Shown here piece after piece: positions 8,776-17,919 of a DNA stretch of 54,833 nt (position 1 is its first letter; every line of letters begins with the position of its first letter). This DNA comes from Bacteroides sp. CAG:443 (GTDB taxonomy: Bacteria; Bacteroidota; Bacteroidia; Bacteroidales; Bacteroidaceae), in contig FR887839.1 of NCBI GenBank assembly GCA_000432735.1, positions 50,579 through 105,411 on the forward strand. The letters run 5' to 3'. The position numbers were made by a program, and so were the translations under genes. Below the pieces are notes generated by a model. That model saw only the letters and a program-made list of their open reading frames with translations. It was not told the DNA's origin and did not search any database.

Positions 8776-9516
8776 TTATTTTGTAGCAAAGTAGAGTGTG
8801 CAGATGCCCAGTGTCAGCCGTCGGAAGGACACTTGGCTAAATCCGGCTTTGCGGATAATACCTTGCATGACTTCGCCTTGTGGAAAAGCCTTGATAGACT
8901 GAGGGAGATAAGTATAGGCACTGCGGTCCTTCGAGAAGAATTTTCCCAGGGTAGGTATCACCACTTTGGAGTAAACAGCATATAGTTGCTTCATGGGGAA
9001 CCACTCCGGTTCGGATAATTCCAAAATGACAAGATGTCCTCCTGGTACTAATACGCGATGCATTTCCTGTAGTCCTTTGTCCAGATTCTCGAAATTACGC
9101 ACTCCGAATGCTACTGTGATGGCATCGAAGCGGTTGTCGGGGAAGGAAAGGGCGGTACAGTCTTCTTTAGCAAAGGTAATGTGGTCGGAGAATCCGGCCT
9201 GCTTTACCTTTTCACGTCCTATGTTCATCATTCCCTCCGAAATGTCAGTTCCAATCAGTTCCTGCGGGCGGAGCATGCCGAAAGCCTGTAGAGCGAAGTC
9301 GCCTGTACCTGTTGCCACATCCATGATATGCTGTGGATGAAACGGTTTCAGACAGCGGATGGCCTTGCGCCTCCAGCTCTTGTCTATTCCCCATGAAAGC
9401 ACATGGTTCAGGTTATCGTAGGCAGGAGCGATATTGTCGAACATCTTTTCTACTTGTACGGCTTTGCTTTCGTTTTCGTTATAAGGCTTTATTTCTTCTT
9501 GTGGGTAATGAGGCAT
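8776..9516 (-). CDS. menG: Demethylmenaquinone methyltransferase (UbiE/MenG)
   Basis: This 246-aa class I SAM-dependent methyltransferase makes menaquinone from demethylmenaquinone, the quinone used in Bacteroides fumarate respiration. Motif I (MDVATGTGDFAL), the signature ITVAFGVRNFENLDKGLQEM and the later HRVLVPGG motif fit UbiE/MenG well. Menaquinone, not ubiquinone, is expected in this group, hence the symbol menG (also called ubiE). It follows purC by about 100 bp, a stretch that holds a long hairpin, and precedes aroE by 23 bp. Confidence 0.94.
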   Translation of the reverse strand: MPHYPQEEIKPYNENESKAVQVEKMFDNIAPAYDNLNHVLSWGIDKSWRRKAIRCLKPFHPQHIMDVATGTGDFALQAFGMLRPQELIGTDISEGMMNIGREKVKQAGFSDHITFAKEDCTALSFPDNRFDAITVAFGVRNFENLDKGLQEMHRVLVPGGHLVILELSEPEWFPMKQLYAVYSKVVIPTLGKFFSKDRSAYTYLPQSIKAFPQGEVMQGIIRKAGFSQVSFRRLTLGICTLYFATK

Positions 9517-9553
9517 AAGATAAAGAGTGAAAAATTAAGTATGAAAAAACGAA

Positions 9554-9604
9554 GAATGAAGAATGGTGAGGAGTAAAAACGTCCTCACTCTCAATTCTTC
9601 ATTC
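9554..9604 (-). terminator. Long GAATGAAGAAT hairpin between purC and menG
   Basis: Arms 9554-9572 and 9582-9604 pair as GAATGAAGAAT...TGAGGA with TCCTCAC...ATTCTTCATTC. Read on the minus strand it follows purC and is followed by a T-rich run, so it may terminate or attenuate. The same sequence style recurs at 32854-32915. Confidence 0.7.
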
Positions 9605-9615
9605 CTCATTCAGTT

Positions 9616-10560
9616 TTATCCTAAATATTCAGTAACGTTCTTTTCGATACGTTCTGCCAGGTGATCTGTGTCTGCTTTTACGAAGGTTTCACCTGTGATG
9701 TGCTCGTACAGTTCGATATAACGGTCGCTGATAGAAGCAACGATTGCAGGAGTCATTTCAGGAACAGTCTGTCCTTCTTTACCCTGGAAACCGTTCGCCA
9801 TCAACCATTCGCGGACAAATTCCTTAGACAGCTGCTTCTGAGGTTCGCCGTTTTCGAAACGATCCTGGTATCCGTCTAGGTAGAAATAGCGGCTTGAGTC
9901 GGGAGTATGGATTTCATCCATCAGGTAAATTTCACCATTGTACTTACCGAATTCATATTTTGTGTCGACAAGAATCAGACCACGTTCTGCTGCTATCTGT
10001 GTTCCGCGTTCGAACAATGCCAGAGTGTAGCGTTCCAGTGTTTCATATTCTTCGGGAGTAGCCAGACCTCTTGCCAGAATTTCTTCTTTAGAGATGTCTT
10101 CATCGTGCATACCCATTTCGGCTTTGGTAGTCGGGGTAATGATAGGATGAGGGAATTTCTCGTTTTCACGCATGCCTTCGGGCAGACGTACACCGCAAAT
10201 TTCGCGGACACCGCTGTTGTATGCACGCCATGCACTTCCGCACAAGTAACCGCGTACGATCATTTCTACAGGAAAACCTTTACACATAACTCCTACGGTA
10301 ACCATCGGGTCGGGAGTAGCCAGTTTCCAGTTAGGGCAGATATCTGTAGTAGCGTCGAGGAATTTTGCTGCAATCTGGTTCAGCATTTGTCCTTTGTAAG
10401 GGATACCTTCGGGTAATACAACATCGAATGCAGAAATACGGTCGGTAGCAACCATTACTAATTTTTCATCGTTGATGTTATAAACATCGCGCACTTTTCC
10501 GTGATATACACTTTTCTGTCCCGGAAAGTGATAGTCTGTTTTAGTTAAAGCTTTACTCAT
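9616..10560 (-). CDS. purC: Phosphoribosylaminoimidazole-succinocarboxamide synthase (SAICAR synthase)
   Basis: PurC joins CAIR and aspartate with ATP in purine biosynthesis. The 314-aa length is that of the longer, eukaryote-like SAICAR synthases found in Bacteroidetes. Visible motifs include VYHGKVRDVYNI, MVATDRISAFDVVLPEGIP, VEMIVRGYLCGSAW and the metal/ATP-site LVDTKYEFGKYNGEIYLMDEIHTPDSSRYF. It lies 42 bp after phoH on the same strand. Confidence 0.97.
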   Translation of the reverse strand: MSKALTKTDYHFPGQKSVYHGKVRDVYNINDEKLVMVATDRISAFDVVLPEGIPYKGQMLNQIAAKFLDATTDICPNWKLATPDPMVTVGVMCKGFPVEMIVRGYLCGSAWRAYNSGVREICGVRLPEGMRENEKFPHPIITPTTKAEMGMHDEDISKEEILARGLATPEEYETLERYTLALFERGTQIAAERGLILVDTKYEFGKYNGEIYLMDEIHTPDSSRYFYLDGYQDRFENGEPQKQLSKEFVREWLMANGFQGKEGQTVPEMTPAIVASISDRYIELYEHITGETFVKADTDHLAERIEKNVTEYLG

Positions 10561-10602
10561 TTTCTTTATGTGTTTAGTAATGAATGATGTGTTTCAGTTA
10601 TA

Positions 10603-11607
10603 TTAGCAGATTGTTGTTTTGTCTTCTGTTTTCTTTAGAGCAAGTTTCTGGGCACTTTTGCTGGCCTTGGAGTTCTCTTCGAATTTTTCGTAAGCCTCAA
10701 CAATGCGGGTTACCAGTTTATGACGGACAATATCTTTCTTGTTCAGCTCTACGAAACTGATTCCTTTTACTCCTTTTAGAATGCGGAGTGCTTGCACCAG
10801 TCCCGATGTCTGCGAGGAGGGTAGGTCTATTTGTGTCATATCTCCCGTAACAATCATCTTGGTGTTCATACCCATACGTGTCAGAAACATTTTAATCTGC
10901 TGGGTAGTGGTGTTCTGAGCTTCGTCTAGAATGACAATCGCATCGTTCAGCGTACGTCCGCGCATAAAGGCCAGTGGGGCAATTTGTATAATATTCAGTT
11001 CCATGTATTCCTTCAGTTTGGCAGCTGGAATCATATCCTGGAGTGCATCATACAATGGTTGCAGATAAGGGTCAATCTTGTCTTTCATGTCGCCGGGCAG
11101 GAAACCTAATTTTTCTCCTGCCTCTACGGCCGGACGGCTTAATATGATTTTCTTTATTTCTTTGTTTTTCAATGCACGGACAGCCAGCGCAATGGCCGTA
11201 TATGTCTTGCCGGATCCGGCAGGTCCTATGGCAAAAACCATGTCGTTCTTGTCGAATTCCTTCACCAGTTTCAGCTGGTTGGTGCTTCGGGGCGTAATGG
11301 GTTTTCCGGTAACGCTGTATACTATTACGTCGCCTGTCTTTTCGATAGGCGGTTTGTTACCTTTTATAATATCCAGAATGGCTTCTTCGTTCAGTGAGTT
11401 ATAGCGTGCGCAGTGCTGTTCCAAAGCGAGGATTGCTTCTTCGAAAGCACACATTTCTTCTTCGTCCCCCATTACTTTGATGACATCTCCTCGTGCCACG
11501 ATGCGAAGTTTAGGGAACAAGGCCTTGATCATTTGCATGTTGGCGTTGTTCACGCCGTAGAAAATAACCGGATCAATATCCTCTAGTACAATATGTTTTT
11601 CGATCAT
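10603..11607 (-). CDS. phoH: PhoH-family ATPase
   Basis: This 334-aa cytoplasmic P-loop ATPase has an N-terminal region of about 110 residues, a Walker A motif IGPAGSGKTYTA near residue 133, and a Walker B motif VILDEAQNTTTQQ near 220. PhoH/PhoL proteins are linked to RNA metabolism and often associate with YbeY; no ybeY gene is visible here. It starts the leftward run phoH-purC-menG-aroE-hydrolase, so purine, quinone and shikimate genes may share its transcript. Confidence 0.93.
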   Translation of the reverse strand: MIEKHIVLEDIDPVIFYGVNNANMQMIKALFPKLRIVARGDVIKVMGDEEEMCAFEEAILALEQHCARYNSLNEEAILDIIKGNKPPIEKTGDVIVYSVTGKPITPRSTNQLKLVKEFDKNDMVFAIGPAGSGKTYTAIALAVRALKNKEIKKIILSRPAVEAGEKLGFLPGDMKDKIDPYLQPLYDALQDMIPAAKLKEYMELNIIQIAPLAFMRGRTLNDAIVILDEAQNTTTQQIKMFLTRMGMNTKMIVTGDMTQIDLPSSQTSGLVQALRILKGVKGISFVELNKKDIVRHKLVTRIVEAYEKFEENSKASKSAQKLALKKTEDKTTIC

Positions 11608-11646
11608 TCAGTTTGTTTTGATATGCTCGTTAGTCTTATTCTTCTG

Positions 11647-11654
11647 CAAATTTA
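11647..11654 (-). promoter_or_regulatory. Candidate -7 box for phoH
   Basis: TAAATTTG on the minus strand, 39 bp upstream of the phoH start. The -33 box is not recognisable. Confidence 0.45.
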
Positions 11655-11783
11655 ATCATTCCTTTTTATCTGTACACGATATGTGATAAATTAATTTTTG
11701 CTTTCCGGATGGTAATTTACTGGTCGGTTTGCTTGAATTTTGAAAAGGAAGGATCCTTTTTCTGTGTTTTCGCCAATATTTTT

Positions 11784-11791
11784 TATCTTTG
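11784..11791 (+). promoter_or_regulatory. Candidate -7 box for the DUF5715 gene and truA
   Basis: TATCTTTG, 42 bp upstream of the start codon at 11834. The -33 position is T-rich (TTTT/TTCT) but not a clean TTTG. Confidence 0.55.
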
Positions 11792-11833
11792 CAGCTCTAT
11801 AAATTATAGCAGGGAGAAGATTTGACAGGAAAT

Positions 11834-12502
11834 ATGAAAAGACTAATCGGAATAGCATGTATGATGACTATCGGAGCTGCTGCTTTACTGAGCAGTTGTA
11901 GTCATGAAGATAAATCGATAAAGCTGAATAATCCTCACAATATTCGTGGGGTAGTGAGTTATAAAAGAAGTTTTGGCGACTTGAATGATGTTCAGTTGTC
12001 GGCTGCACGGCGTATCGGCATACGTCCTATTTCGTCGCGTGAGGCAGCAGTAAATCTCGATGGCGATTTAAAGGAAATCGTTTCGGGTGAACATTATGAC
12101 GTAGATTCTCTGACTCATTCCATTCCTTTTCTCGTTCCTCGTGCAGCTGCTTTGCTGGATACCATTGGGGTAAATTTCCTGGATTCGCTGGAAAAGAAAG
12201 GATTGAATCCTAATAAGGTAATCGTGACATCCGTATTGCGTACAAAGGATGATGTAAAAAAACTCCGCCGGACGAATGGAAATGCTTCGCTGAATTCCTG
12301 CCATTTTTATGGAACGACTTTTGATGTGAGCTGGAAGCGTTTTACGAAAGTAGAAGATCCCGACGGACGTCCGATGCAGGATGTAAGTGCAGATACATTG
12401 AAGCTGGTGCTATCGGAAGTATTGCGTGACTTGCGTGAGGCGGAACGTTGCTATGTAAAGTATGAATTAAAACAAGGATGTTTCCACATAACGACACGAT
12501 AA
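11834..12502 (+). CDS. DUF5715 lipoprotein with an M15-like metal motif
   Basis: This 222-aa protein has a lipoprotein signal ending ALLSSC (Cys22). The C-terminal half contains SVLRTKDDVKKL followed by S-C-H157-x6-D164 (HFYGTTFD) and a late C-F-H218. This is the spacing of the zinc ligands of M15 D-Ala-D-Ala peptidases (SxHxxGxxxD and a C-terminal His). The acidic residue normally three before the last His is Gly here. I chose ATG 11834 rather than the upstream TTG because it begins a clean signal sequence. It ends 5 bp before truA. Peptidoglycan-related activity is an inference. Confidence 0.8.
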   Translation: MKRLIGIACMMTIGAAALLSSCSHEDKSIKLNNPHNIRGVVSYKRSFGDLNDVQLSAARRIGIRPISSREAAVNLDGDLKEIVSGEHYDVDSLTHSIPFLVPRAAALLDTIGVNFLDSLEKKGLNPNKVIVTSVLRTKDDVKKLRRTNGNASLNSCHFYGTTFDVSWKRFTKVEDPDGRPMQDVSADTLKLVLSEVLRDLREAERCYVKYELKQGCFHITTR

Positions 12503-12507
12503 AAAGT

Positions 12508-13266
12508 ATGTTCAGATATTTCATTTATTTAGCCTACGACGGAACAAATTATCATGGCTGGCAGGTTCAGCCTAACGGGACCAGTGTGCAGGAAACGTTG
12601 ACTCGTGCATTGATTACTTTCCTGCGTGACGATGCCATCGAGGTGACAGGAGCGGGGAGAACCGATGCAGGCGTACACGCTCGTCTGATGGTTGCTCATT
12701 TCGATATCGAATGGATGCTGGATTGCGATGTCGTGACCGATAAACTGAATCGTCTGCTTCCACCGGATATTGCTGTTTATCAGGTTCGGCGAGTCGTACA
12801 GGATGCACATGCTCGCTTCGATGCAACTTATCGTACTTATAAATACTATATTACTACCTGTAAGGACCCTTTTATCCGACATTATGCATGGAGAGTGTTT
12901 CAACCGCTGGATTTTGAGAAAATGAATGAAGCGGCACAGGTATTATTCGACTATACCGATTTTACGAGTTTCAGCAAATTGCATACAGATGTCAAGACGA
13001 ACAACTGCCGCATCATGCAGGCTCACTGGGACCAGGCCGGACCATACGAATGGGTCTTTACCATTCAGGCCGACCGTTTTCTGCGGAATATGGTCCGTGC
13101 GATAGTAGGTACACTGGTAGAGGTAGGACGAGGAAAGCTTACAGTAGAAGGCTTTCGGAAAGTGATAGAAGACAAAAACCGTTGCAGTGCCGGAACATCC
13201 GTGCCGGGAAATGCTTTGTTCCTGGTCGATATAGGCTATCCTGAAGATTTGTTTCTGAACGTCTGA
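12508..13266 (+). CDS. truA: tRNA pseudouridine(38-40) synthase
   Basis: TruA isomerises uridines 38-40 in tRNA anticodon arms. The catalytic Asp lies in GAGRTDAGVHA (about residue 50), and RFLRNMVRAIVGTLVEVGRG is the conserved C-terminal motif. The length of 252 aa is typical. The start at 12508 gives the standard N-terminus FRYFIYLAYDGTNYHGWQ; an earlier in-frame ATG would overlap the upstream gene. The stop codon directly abuts the stop of the convergent TIGR03915 gene, with no base between them. Confidence 0.96.
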   Translation: MFRYFIYLAYDGTNYHGWQVQPNGTSVQETLTRALITFLRDDAIEVTGAGRTDAGVHARLMVAHFDIEWMLDCDVVTDKLNRLLPPDIAVYQVRRVVQDAHARFDATYRTYKYYITTCKDPFIRHYAWRVFQPLDFEKMNEAAQVLFDYTDFTSFSKLHTDVKTNNCRIMQAHWDQAGPYEWVFTIQADRFLRNMVRAIVGTLVEVGRGKLTVEGFRKVIEDKNRCSAGTSVPGNALFLVDIGYPEDLFLNV

Positions 13267-14034
13267 TTAGTTTTTTTCGGTCAGATACTTCCAGTACCGT
13301 ACAGGCATATCCTTCTTATGCTTTACGGGATTTAGTCTTTCTTTGATACAAATAGATTTAAAATAGCTCTTCCAGAGTGTCTGGAAGAGTTTTTCGTCTT
13401 TATCCAGCAGGCTGTCGTCTAGTTTGCCTGTCAATAAATGAGTCTGTAAAGGATTGGAAAAGGTTATCTCGTCAACATTTTGTCCGTCATAGTAATAACC
13501 ATATTTCCTTTTAACATCGTAGATAAGCCACTTCTGATCGGCAAACCGGTCGCGAAAATGATTGATTGTAAGTGGAAATACATCGTACAAAGGTTCCATG
13601 GCTCCGTAGTAAATGCCTTCGCTTGTCTTCTGGAACCGCATAAACTGAAGGATACGATAACGCTCATCGGCTACTTTTTTCCCCAGTTTCGTGACAGCAA
13701 GTATATCCGGGTCTGCAAAATTTGTTTCTATGGATCGCGGAGCATCCGTTATTTTCCGGATGTAACGAAACAGCAGCATGGCTATGTCCGGAGCTTCAGA
13801 CAGCCAGCTGTAAGTCAGTGTGGTCAAGGCTCCTTTTGAAAGTTTCCGGACAAGTAATTTCCATACTCGTTCCGCCTTTTCATAATCGGTCACTACCGTA
13901 TAAACTTCGTCGTAAAAAAGCGGGAGAGGTTCTCCTATTTTTAAAATAGAGTCGGGAAACGACTTACGGCTGTATGCATCGAATACAGCCGTAAGCAATC
14001 CCTCGAATGTCTGGTCATATAGAAATATGGTCAT
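13267..14034 (-). CDS. TIGR03915-family putative DNA metabolism protein (DUF4130)
   Basis: This 255-aa protein begins FLYDQTFEGLLTAVFDAY and contains RYRILQFMRFQKTSEGIYYGAMEPLYDV and PLTINHFRDRFADQKWLIYD, the pattern of the TIGR03915/DUF4130 family. From family knowledge these are usually encoded beside a radical-SAM partner (TIGR03916) and are proposed to act in DNA modification or repair, with a uracil-DNA-glycosylase-like region. No radical-SAM gene lies next to it here: its neighbours are truA (convergent, zero gap) and an epimerase-like gene 18 bp upstream. The function is therefore open. Confidence 0.8.
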   Translation of the reverse strand: MTIFLYDQTFEGLLTAVFDAYSRKSFPDSILKIGEPLPLFYDEVYTVVTDYEKAERVWKLLVRKLSKGALTTLTYSWLSEAPDIAMLLFRYIRKITDAPRSIETNFADPDILAVTKLGKKVADERYRILQFMRFQKTSEGIYYGAMEPLYDVFPLTINHFRDRFADQKWLIYDVKRKYGYYYDGQNVDEITFSNPLQTHLLTGKLDDSLLDKDEKLFQTLWKSYFKSICIKERLNPVKHKKDMPVRYWKYLTEKN

Positions 14035-14052
14035 GACGTTCAGTCCAGTATC

Positions 14053-14937
14053 TTATTTTACATCCTCCAGAATGATAGAGTAACCCGCTTCAAAGCTCTT
14101 GCCCGGAGCAAGGTGCTGCATCCATTCCCGGTCTTTGAATTCTCCTTCGTAACCTACACTGTCGCAACGTCCGTACCACGGTTCGATACAAACGAAAGGA
14201 ACATTGGGATGTGCGACGCTAGGCGACCATATAGCCACCAGCGGACTGTTGAATTCCAGACTGATATAGGGCTGTTGTTTCTTGTCGAGCAGTGTAATCT
14301 TTTTCAGCTGACTATTGTCGAACATGTACGTGTCGCATGCAAACGTGTCGCTTCTTAGTTCCATCAATCCGTCGTGTAAAGTCAGAGTGTGGCGTTCAGA
14401 CGAAACGCATCCCTTTTCTGCCGGTGAAATGTATTCCAGTGTTTTAGTCTTTTTCCCGAAATCAAGGAATCCTCTTTCACTGGTTTCAGGGGTCAGGTCG
14501 CGATAATAAAATGCAGGATGAGCACCTATCTGGAAATGCATGACTTCGCTGCCTGTATTCTGTACGCTCCACATAACTTCAATGCGGTTGCCTTTCAGAC
14601 GATAGCCAATTTCGAGGACAAAGGGGAAGGGGTAGAGCTTCAGTGTCTCTTCATTGCTTTCCAGCGTATAGATAGCTGCATTCTCTTCCTCATACGTCAG
14701 CTGGAAATCCATGTCGCGGGCAAAACCATGCTGTCCCAGTGAGTAGGTTTTTCCTTCGTGGCGATAAGTGTTGTTCCATACCCTTCCTACGATAGGGAAC
14801 AAAACAGGAGAATGTCGTCCCCAGAACTGAGGGTCTGCCTGCCATAAATATTCGGTTTCGTTTGCGCAGATGCTTATGAGTTCCGCACCATGGTCGGCAA
14901 TTTGAATAGTAATTTTATCATTCGATAGTTCTTTCAT
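14053..14937 (-). CDS. Aldose 1-epimerase family protein (LacX-like)
   Basis: The 294-aa sequence fits the galactose-mutarotase fold of the short, LacX/YeaD-like branch. It has HGAELISI near the N-terminus, the conserved QIGAHPAFYY with its active-site His near 160, and FVCIEPWYGRCDSVGYEGEF near 260 with the likely catalytic Glu. These proteins interconvert alpha and beta anomers of sugars or sugar phosphates in the cytoplasm; the exact sugar is unknown. It is transcribed leftward and lies 18 bp upstream of the TIGR03915 gene. Confidence 0.88.
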   Translation of the reverse strand: MKELSNDKITIQIADHGAELISICANETEYLWQADPQFWGRHSPVLFPIVGRVWNNTYRHEGKTYSLGQHGFARDMDFQLTYEEENAAIYTLESNEETLKLYPFPFVLEIGYRLKGNRIEVMWSVQNTGSEVMHFQIGAHPAFYYRDLTPETSERGFLDFGKKTKTLEYISPAEKGCVSSERHTLTLHDGLMELRSDTFACDTYMFDNSQLKKITLLDKKQQPYISLEFNSPLVAIWSPSVAHPNVPFVCIEPWYGRCDSVGYEGEFKDREWMQHLAPGKSFEAGYSIILEDVK

Positions 14938-15068
14938 ATACTTGTGATTTTTATTGATAAATTTTATAATTCTTGCGATTCTTACAAATGACCGTAATCA
15001 TTCATTAAAATTACGATATTCAAAAATAGTAATTTTATAGGTTGCGGGTCATAATTTTTAAACTTATT

Positions 15069-15099
15069 TTTGTGTATAGGCTATTTTTACATACATTTG
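15069..15099 (+). promoter_or_regulatory. Promoter of the TPR-kinase/LytTR operon
   Basis: TTTG (15069-15072), exactly 19 bp, then TACATTTG (15092-15099): a full match to the Bacteroidetes housekeeping promoter. The start codon is 28 bp downstream, preceded by AAGGAG at 15118-15123. Confidence 0.85.
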
Positions 15100-15127
15100 T
15101 CAAGTTGTTTAAACTTTAAGGAGTAAT

Positions 15128-17215
15128 ATGACGTGTAAATTATACTTTATCGTAAGTTGTATGCTGGTTTTGTGTACGTGTTGTCATCCTGAAAAAAAGA
15201 AAGACACGCAATTGCCCGGTATAGAGATACAGACGATGGAGCGGTTGGATACATTGTTGGCGAGTGATCCCTCGAAGGCTTTGTCGGAGATGGATAGCCT
15301 ACTCCCTTTATTGAAAGACAGCATTTTATATTATCGTGGTATCGTTTTCAAGTCGAAAGCATATATGTTGACATCTTGTCAGCAAAAAGCCGATAGTATG
15401 TTGAAGATGGCTGAACGGTTTTGTGCATCTTGCAACGAAAGTGAGGAAGAATTATCCTTACGTGCTTCGGTATTCAATATGGAAGGAAACCAACTGGCAA
15501 GGCAAACGAAGTTCGATTCTGCATGTGTAAAGTTCCTTCAAGCATACAATTTGTATACAAAAATTGGTGAAAAGATAAAGAGATTCAATGTTATGTTGAA
15601 TCTGGCAGATGTTTATATTCGTGAAGGATATTATGACAAAGGGTCTTTATGGTATCATCATTCGCTGGCATTGGCCGATTCATTGGGGTTGTCTGGGCAG
15701 CAATGTTTCCCTGCATATTATGGACTTGGGCAGGTTTACATGGAGTTGCGTGACTTTGCCCAGTGTGATACCTATTTTGATCGTGCTGGCAGGTACTACG
15801 ACGACATGAAGCCTTTTGAAAAAAATATATATCTTAATAACCGCGGTAATTCGTATTATTTCCGTCAAGACTATCCGACAGCATTGAAGTATTTTCGCCG
15901 TTCAATGGCATGTGCTTCCGCACATCCTGAAATGGAGTATGAGCGTAACCTGACCATGATTAATTTAGGAGAAGTATTCCTGCTGATGAATCAAACAGAT
16001 TCAGCTTCTTACTATCTTTCCAGATGTTATGATTTTTTCAAGAAAGTCGACAATAATAGTGCCTTATACTATATTGACACACAGCTTATTGAACTGGCAT
16101 TGAAAGAAGGAAATCTACCTTTAGCTCAGAAACGTCTGAAAGAAGCTGTGAAACCGGCGTTTGTAGAGCCCAATATGATACATATCCGCAACCGTTATTT
16201 GCAGCATTACTTCGAACAAAGCAAGGATTTTCGGCAGGCATATTATTATTTGCGCGAGAATAGCCGGATTGATGATTCTATACGAAGTGAACGCATCAAG
16301 ATGCGGGCACAGGAGTTTGCCCTGAGATATCAGCGAGACAGTACTCTGATGGCTAAAGAAATTCTTATCCAGCAAACAGAGAATAAAGTTCTTATCTTGC
16401 ATCAGTGGCTGTATATCGGTGGCCTGACGGTATTATTCCTCATAATTGCTACCGGAGCATGGCTGTTATATCGTAAGAAGAAACATGACATGGAAGAGCT
16501 GAAGATGCAGGCTATTATCACTTCATTGCAGTTGAAAAATATTCGAAACCGCATCTCTCCTCATTTTATTTTTAATATTTTGGGCAGAGAAATCAATTCT
16601 CTCAAAGACCAGGAAAGCAATGCATACTTGCATAAGCTGATTAAACTGATACGGCGTAATTTGGAGCTGGCAGAAAGTACGGCAGTGACTTTGGCCGATG
16701 AGTTGGATTTTGTAAAGACTTACATTGCCATTGAGGAGCGTGTACTGCAACCGGATTTTGAGATGTATATTACAATAGCTCCGACATTGGATATACGGCA
16801 GATAAAGATTCCGGTGACCTTGTTGCAGATACCGGTAGAGAATGCGGTCAAGCATGCATTGATAGGAAAGGAGGGCAGACGCCTACTTTGGATAGAGATA
16901 AAAGATTGTAGACAACATATCGAGATTGTGATTCGGGATAATGGAGGAGGTTTCCGGATGATGACGAATGGTGAGGGTACAGGTACAGGCCTGAAGATAC
17001 TGGCTCAGACTATACAGTTACTCAATTCGTACAATCCTGATCCGATAGTCATGACCATCGATAATGTCAAGATAGAAGATAGAGAGGAAACAGGTTGTGA
17101 AATAAAATTTACCATACCGGTAAATTATTCATACCTGTTAAGAAGAATTAAGGATATAAATTTATGGAGAAGATTTACAGAACGGTTATTATTGATGACG
17201 AAGAAAGCGCAATAG
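15128..17215 (+). CDS. TPR-containing sensor histidine kinase (LytS/YehU type)
   Basis: This 695-aa inner-membrane sensor has a secretion signal, then a long periplasmic stretch of TPR-like helices (about 30-400). One transmembrane helix lies near 427-447. The cytoplasmic His_kinase domain carries the phospho-acceptor His479 in RISPHFIFN, and an HATPase domain with VENAVKHAL and IRDNGGGF / GTGLKIL. It is the PF06580 type that pairs with LytTR regulators. The last 52 bp overlap the start of the regulator gene in another frame, which suggests translational coupling. The ligand is unknown. Confidence 0.92.
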   Translation: MTCKLYFIVSCMLVLCTCCHPEKKKDTQLPGIEIQTMERLDTLLASDPSKALSEMDSLLPLLKDSILYYRGIVFKSKAYMLTSCQQKADSMLKMAERFCASCNESEEELSLRASVFNMEGNQLARQTKFDSACVKFLQAYNLYTKIGEKIKRFNVMLNLADVYIREGYYDKGSLWYHHSLALADSLGLSGQQCFPAYYGLGQVYMELRDFAQCDTYFDRAGRYYDDMKPFEKNIYLNNRGNSYYFRQDYPTALKYFRRSMACASAHPEMEYERNLTMINLGEVFLLMNQTDSASYYLSRCYDFFKKVDNNSALYYIDTQLIELALKEGNLPLAQKRLKEAVKPAFVEPNMIHIRNRYLQHYFEQSKDFRQAYYYLRENSRIDDSIRSERIKMRAQEFALRYQRDSTLMAKEILIQQTENKVLILHQWLYIGGLTVLFLIIATGAWLLYRKKKHDMEELKMQAIITSLQLKNIRNRISPHFIFNILGREINSLKDQESNAYLHKLIKLIRRNLELAESTAVTLADELDFVKTYIAIEERVLQPDFEMYITIAPTLDIRQIKIPVTLLQIPVENAVKHALIGKEGRRLLWIEIKDCRQHIEIVIRDNGGGFRMMTNGEGTGTGLKILAQTIQLLNSYNPDPIVMTIDNVKIEDREETGCEIKFTIPVNYSYLLRRIKDINLWRRFTERLLLMTKKAQ

Positions 17216-17919
17216 ATAATTTATGTTTTGAATTACAACGTTATACATATATTTCGATAGAGGGAAAGGCACGGAACGGAGCGCTGGGAATGAAGTTGAT
17301 AGAGAAGATTCGTCCGGATCTTGTATTTCTGGATGTAGAGTTGCCCGACATGAGAGGTATGGATATGGTGGCAAAGTTAAAAGGGTATGTTTCATGGAAT
17401 ATGAGTGTAATCTTTTATACGGCTCATGATAAGTATGTAATTGATGCACTTCGGGCAAAAGCTTTCGATTTCCTTTTAAAGCCCGTCGATTCGGATGAAC
17501 TTCAGACAGTACTTACACGTTTGTGCAAGCAAGAATACGTTATTCAGGATTATATTCCGCCGGTACCGGCAGATGCCGGAAAGCCTTTTGTCGTAACAAC
17601 GCCAACGGGAGATTTACGCTTTCTTCATACTTCTGAAATTGGTTATTTCCGTTATCAGTCTGCCCGTAAAATATGGGAGGTTGCTCTTTCCAACGGTACC
17701 TTCCTTCCGTTGAAGCGAAATACTACGGCCGAGCAGCTTTGTTCTTACGATCCGGCTTTTGCTCAGATACATCAGTCGTATATCATTAATATGCACTATC
17801 TTGTTATGGTTCAGGATAATCGTTGTATCATGTATCCTCCCTTTAATTCATTGGGAGAAGAACTGCAAGTCTCGAAGAAATATAAGAAAAAACTGATAGA
17901 ATGTTTCTATCAACTTTAA
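17164..17919 (+). CDS. LytTR-family response regulator
   Basis: This 251-aa regulator has a receiver domain (about 4-120) with the acidic pair D11-D12, phospho-acceptor Asp57 in LVFLDVELPD and the conserved Lys in LLKPVD. A LytTR DNA-binding domain fills about 148-251 (LHTSEIGYFRYQSARK, FAQIHQSYIINMHYL). It is expected to receive phosphate from the kinase encoded just upstream, whose gene it overlaps by 52 bp. LytTR proteins bind pairs of short repeats about 21-22 bp apart; a paired element with 21-bp spacing lies 166 bp downstream of this gene. Confidence 0.94.
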   Translation: MEKIYRTVIIDDEESAIDNLCFELQRYTYISIEGKARNGALGMKLIEKIRPDLVFLDVELPDMRGMDMVAKLKGYVSWNMSVIFYTAHDKYVIDALRAKAFDFLLKPVDSDELQTVLTRLCKQEYVIQDYIPPVPADAGKPFVVTTPTGDLRFLHTSEIGYFRYQSARKIWEVALSNGTFLPLKRNTTAEQLCSYDPAFAQIHQSYIINMHYLVMVQDNRCIMYPPFNSLGEELQVSKKYKKKLIECFYQL

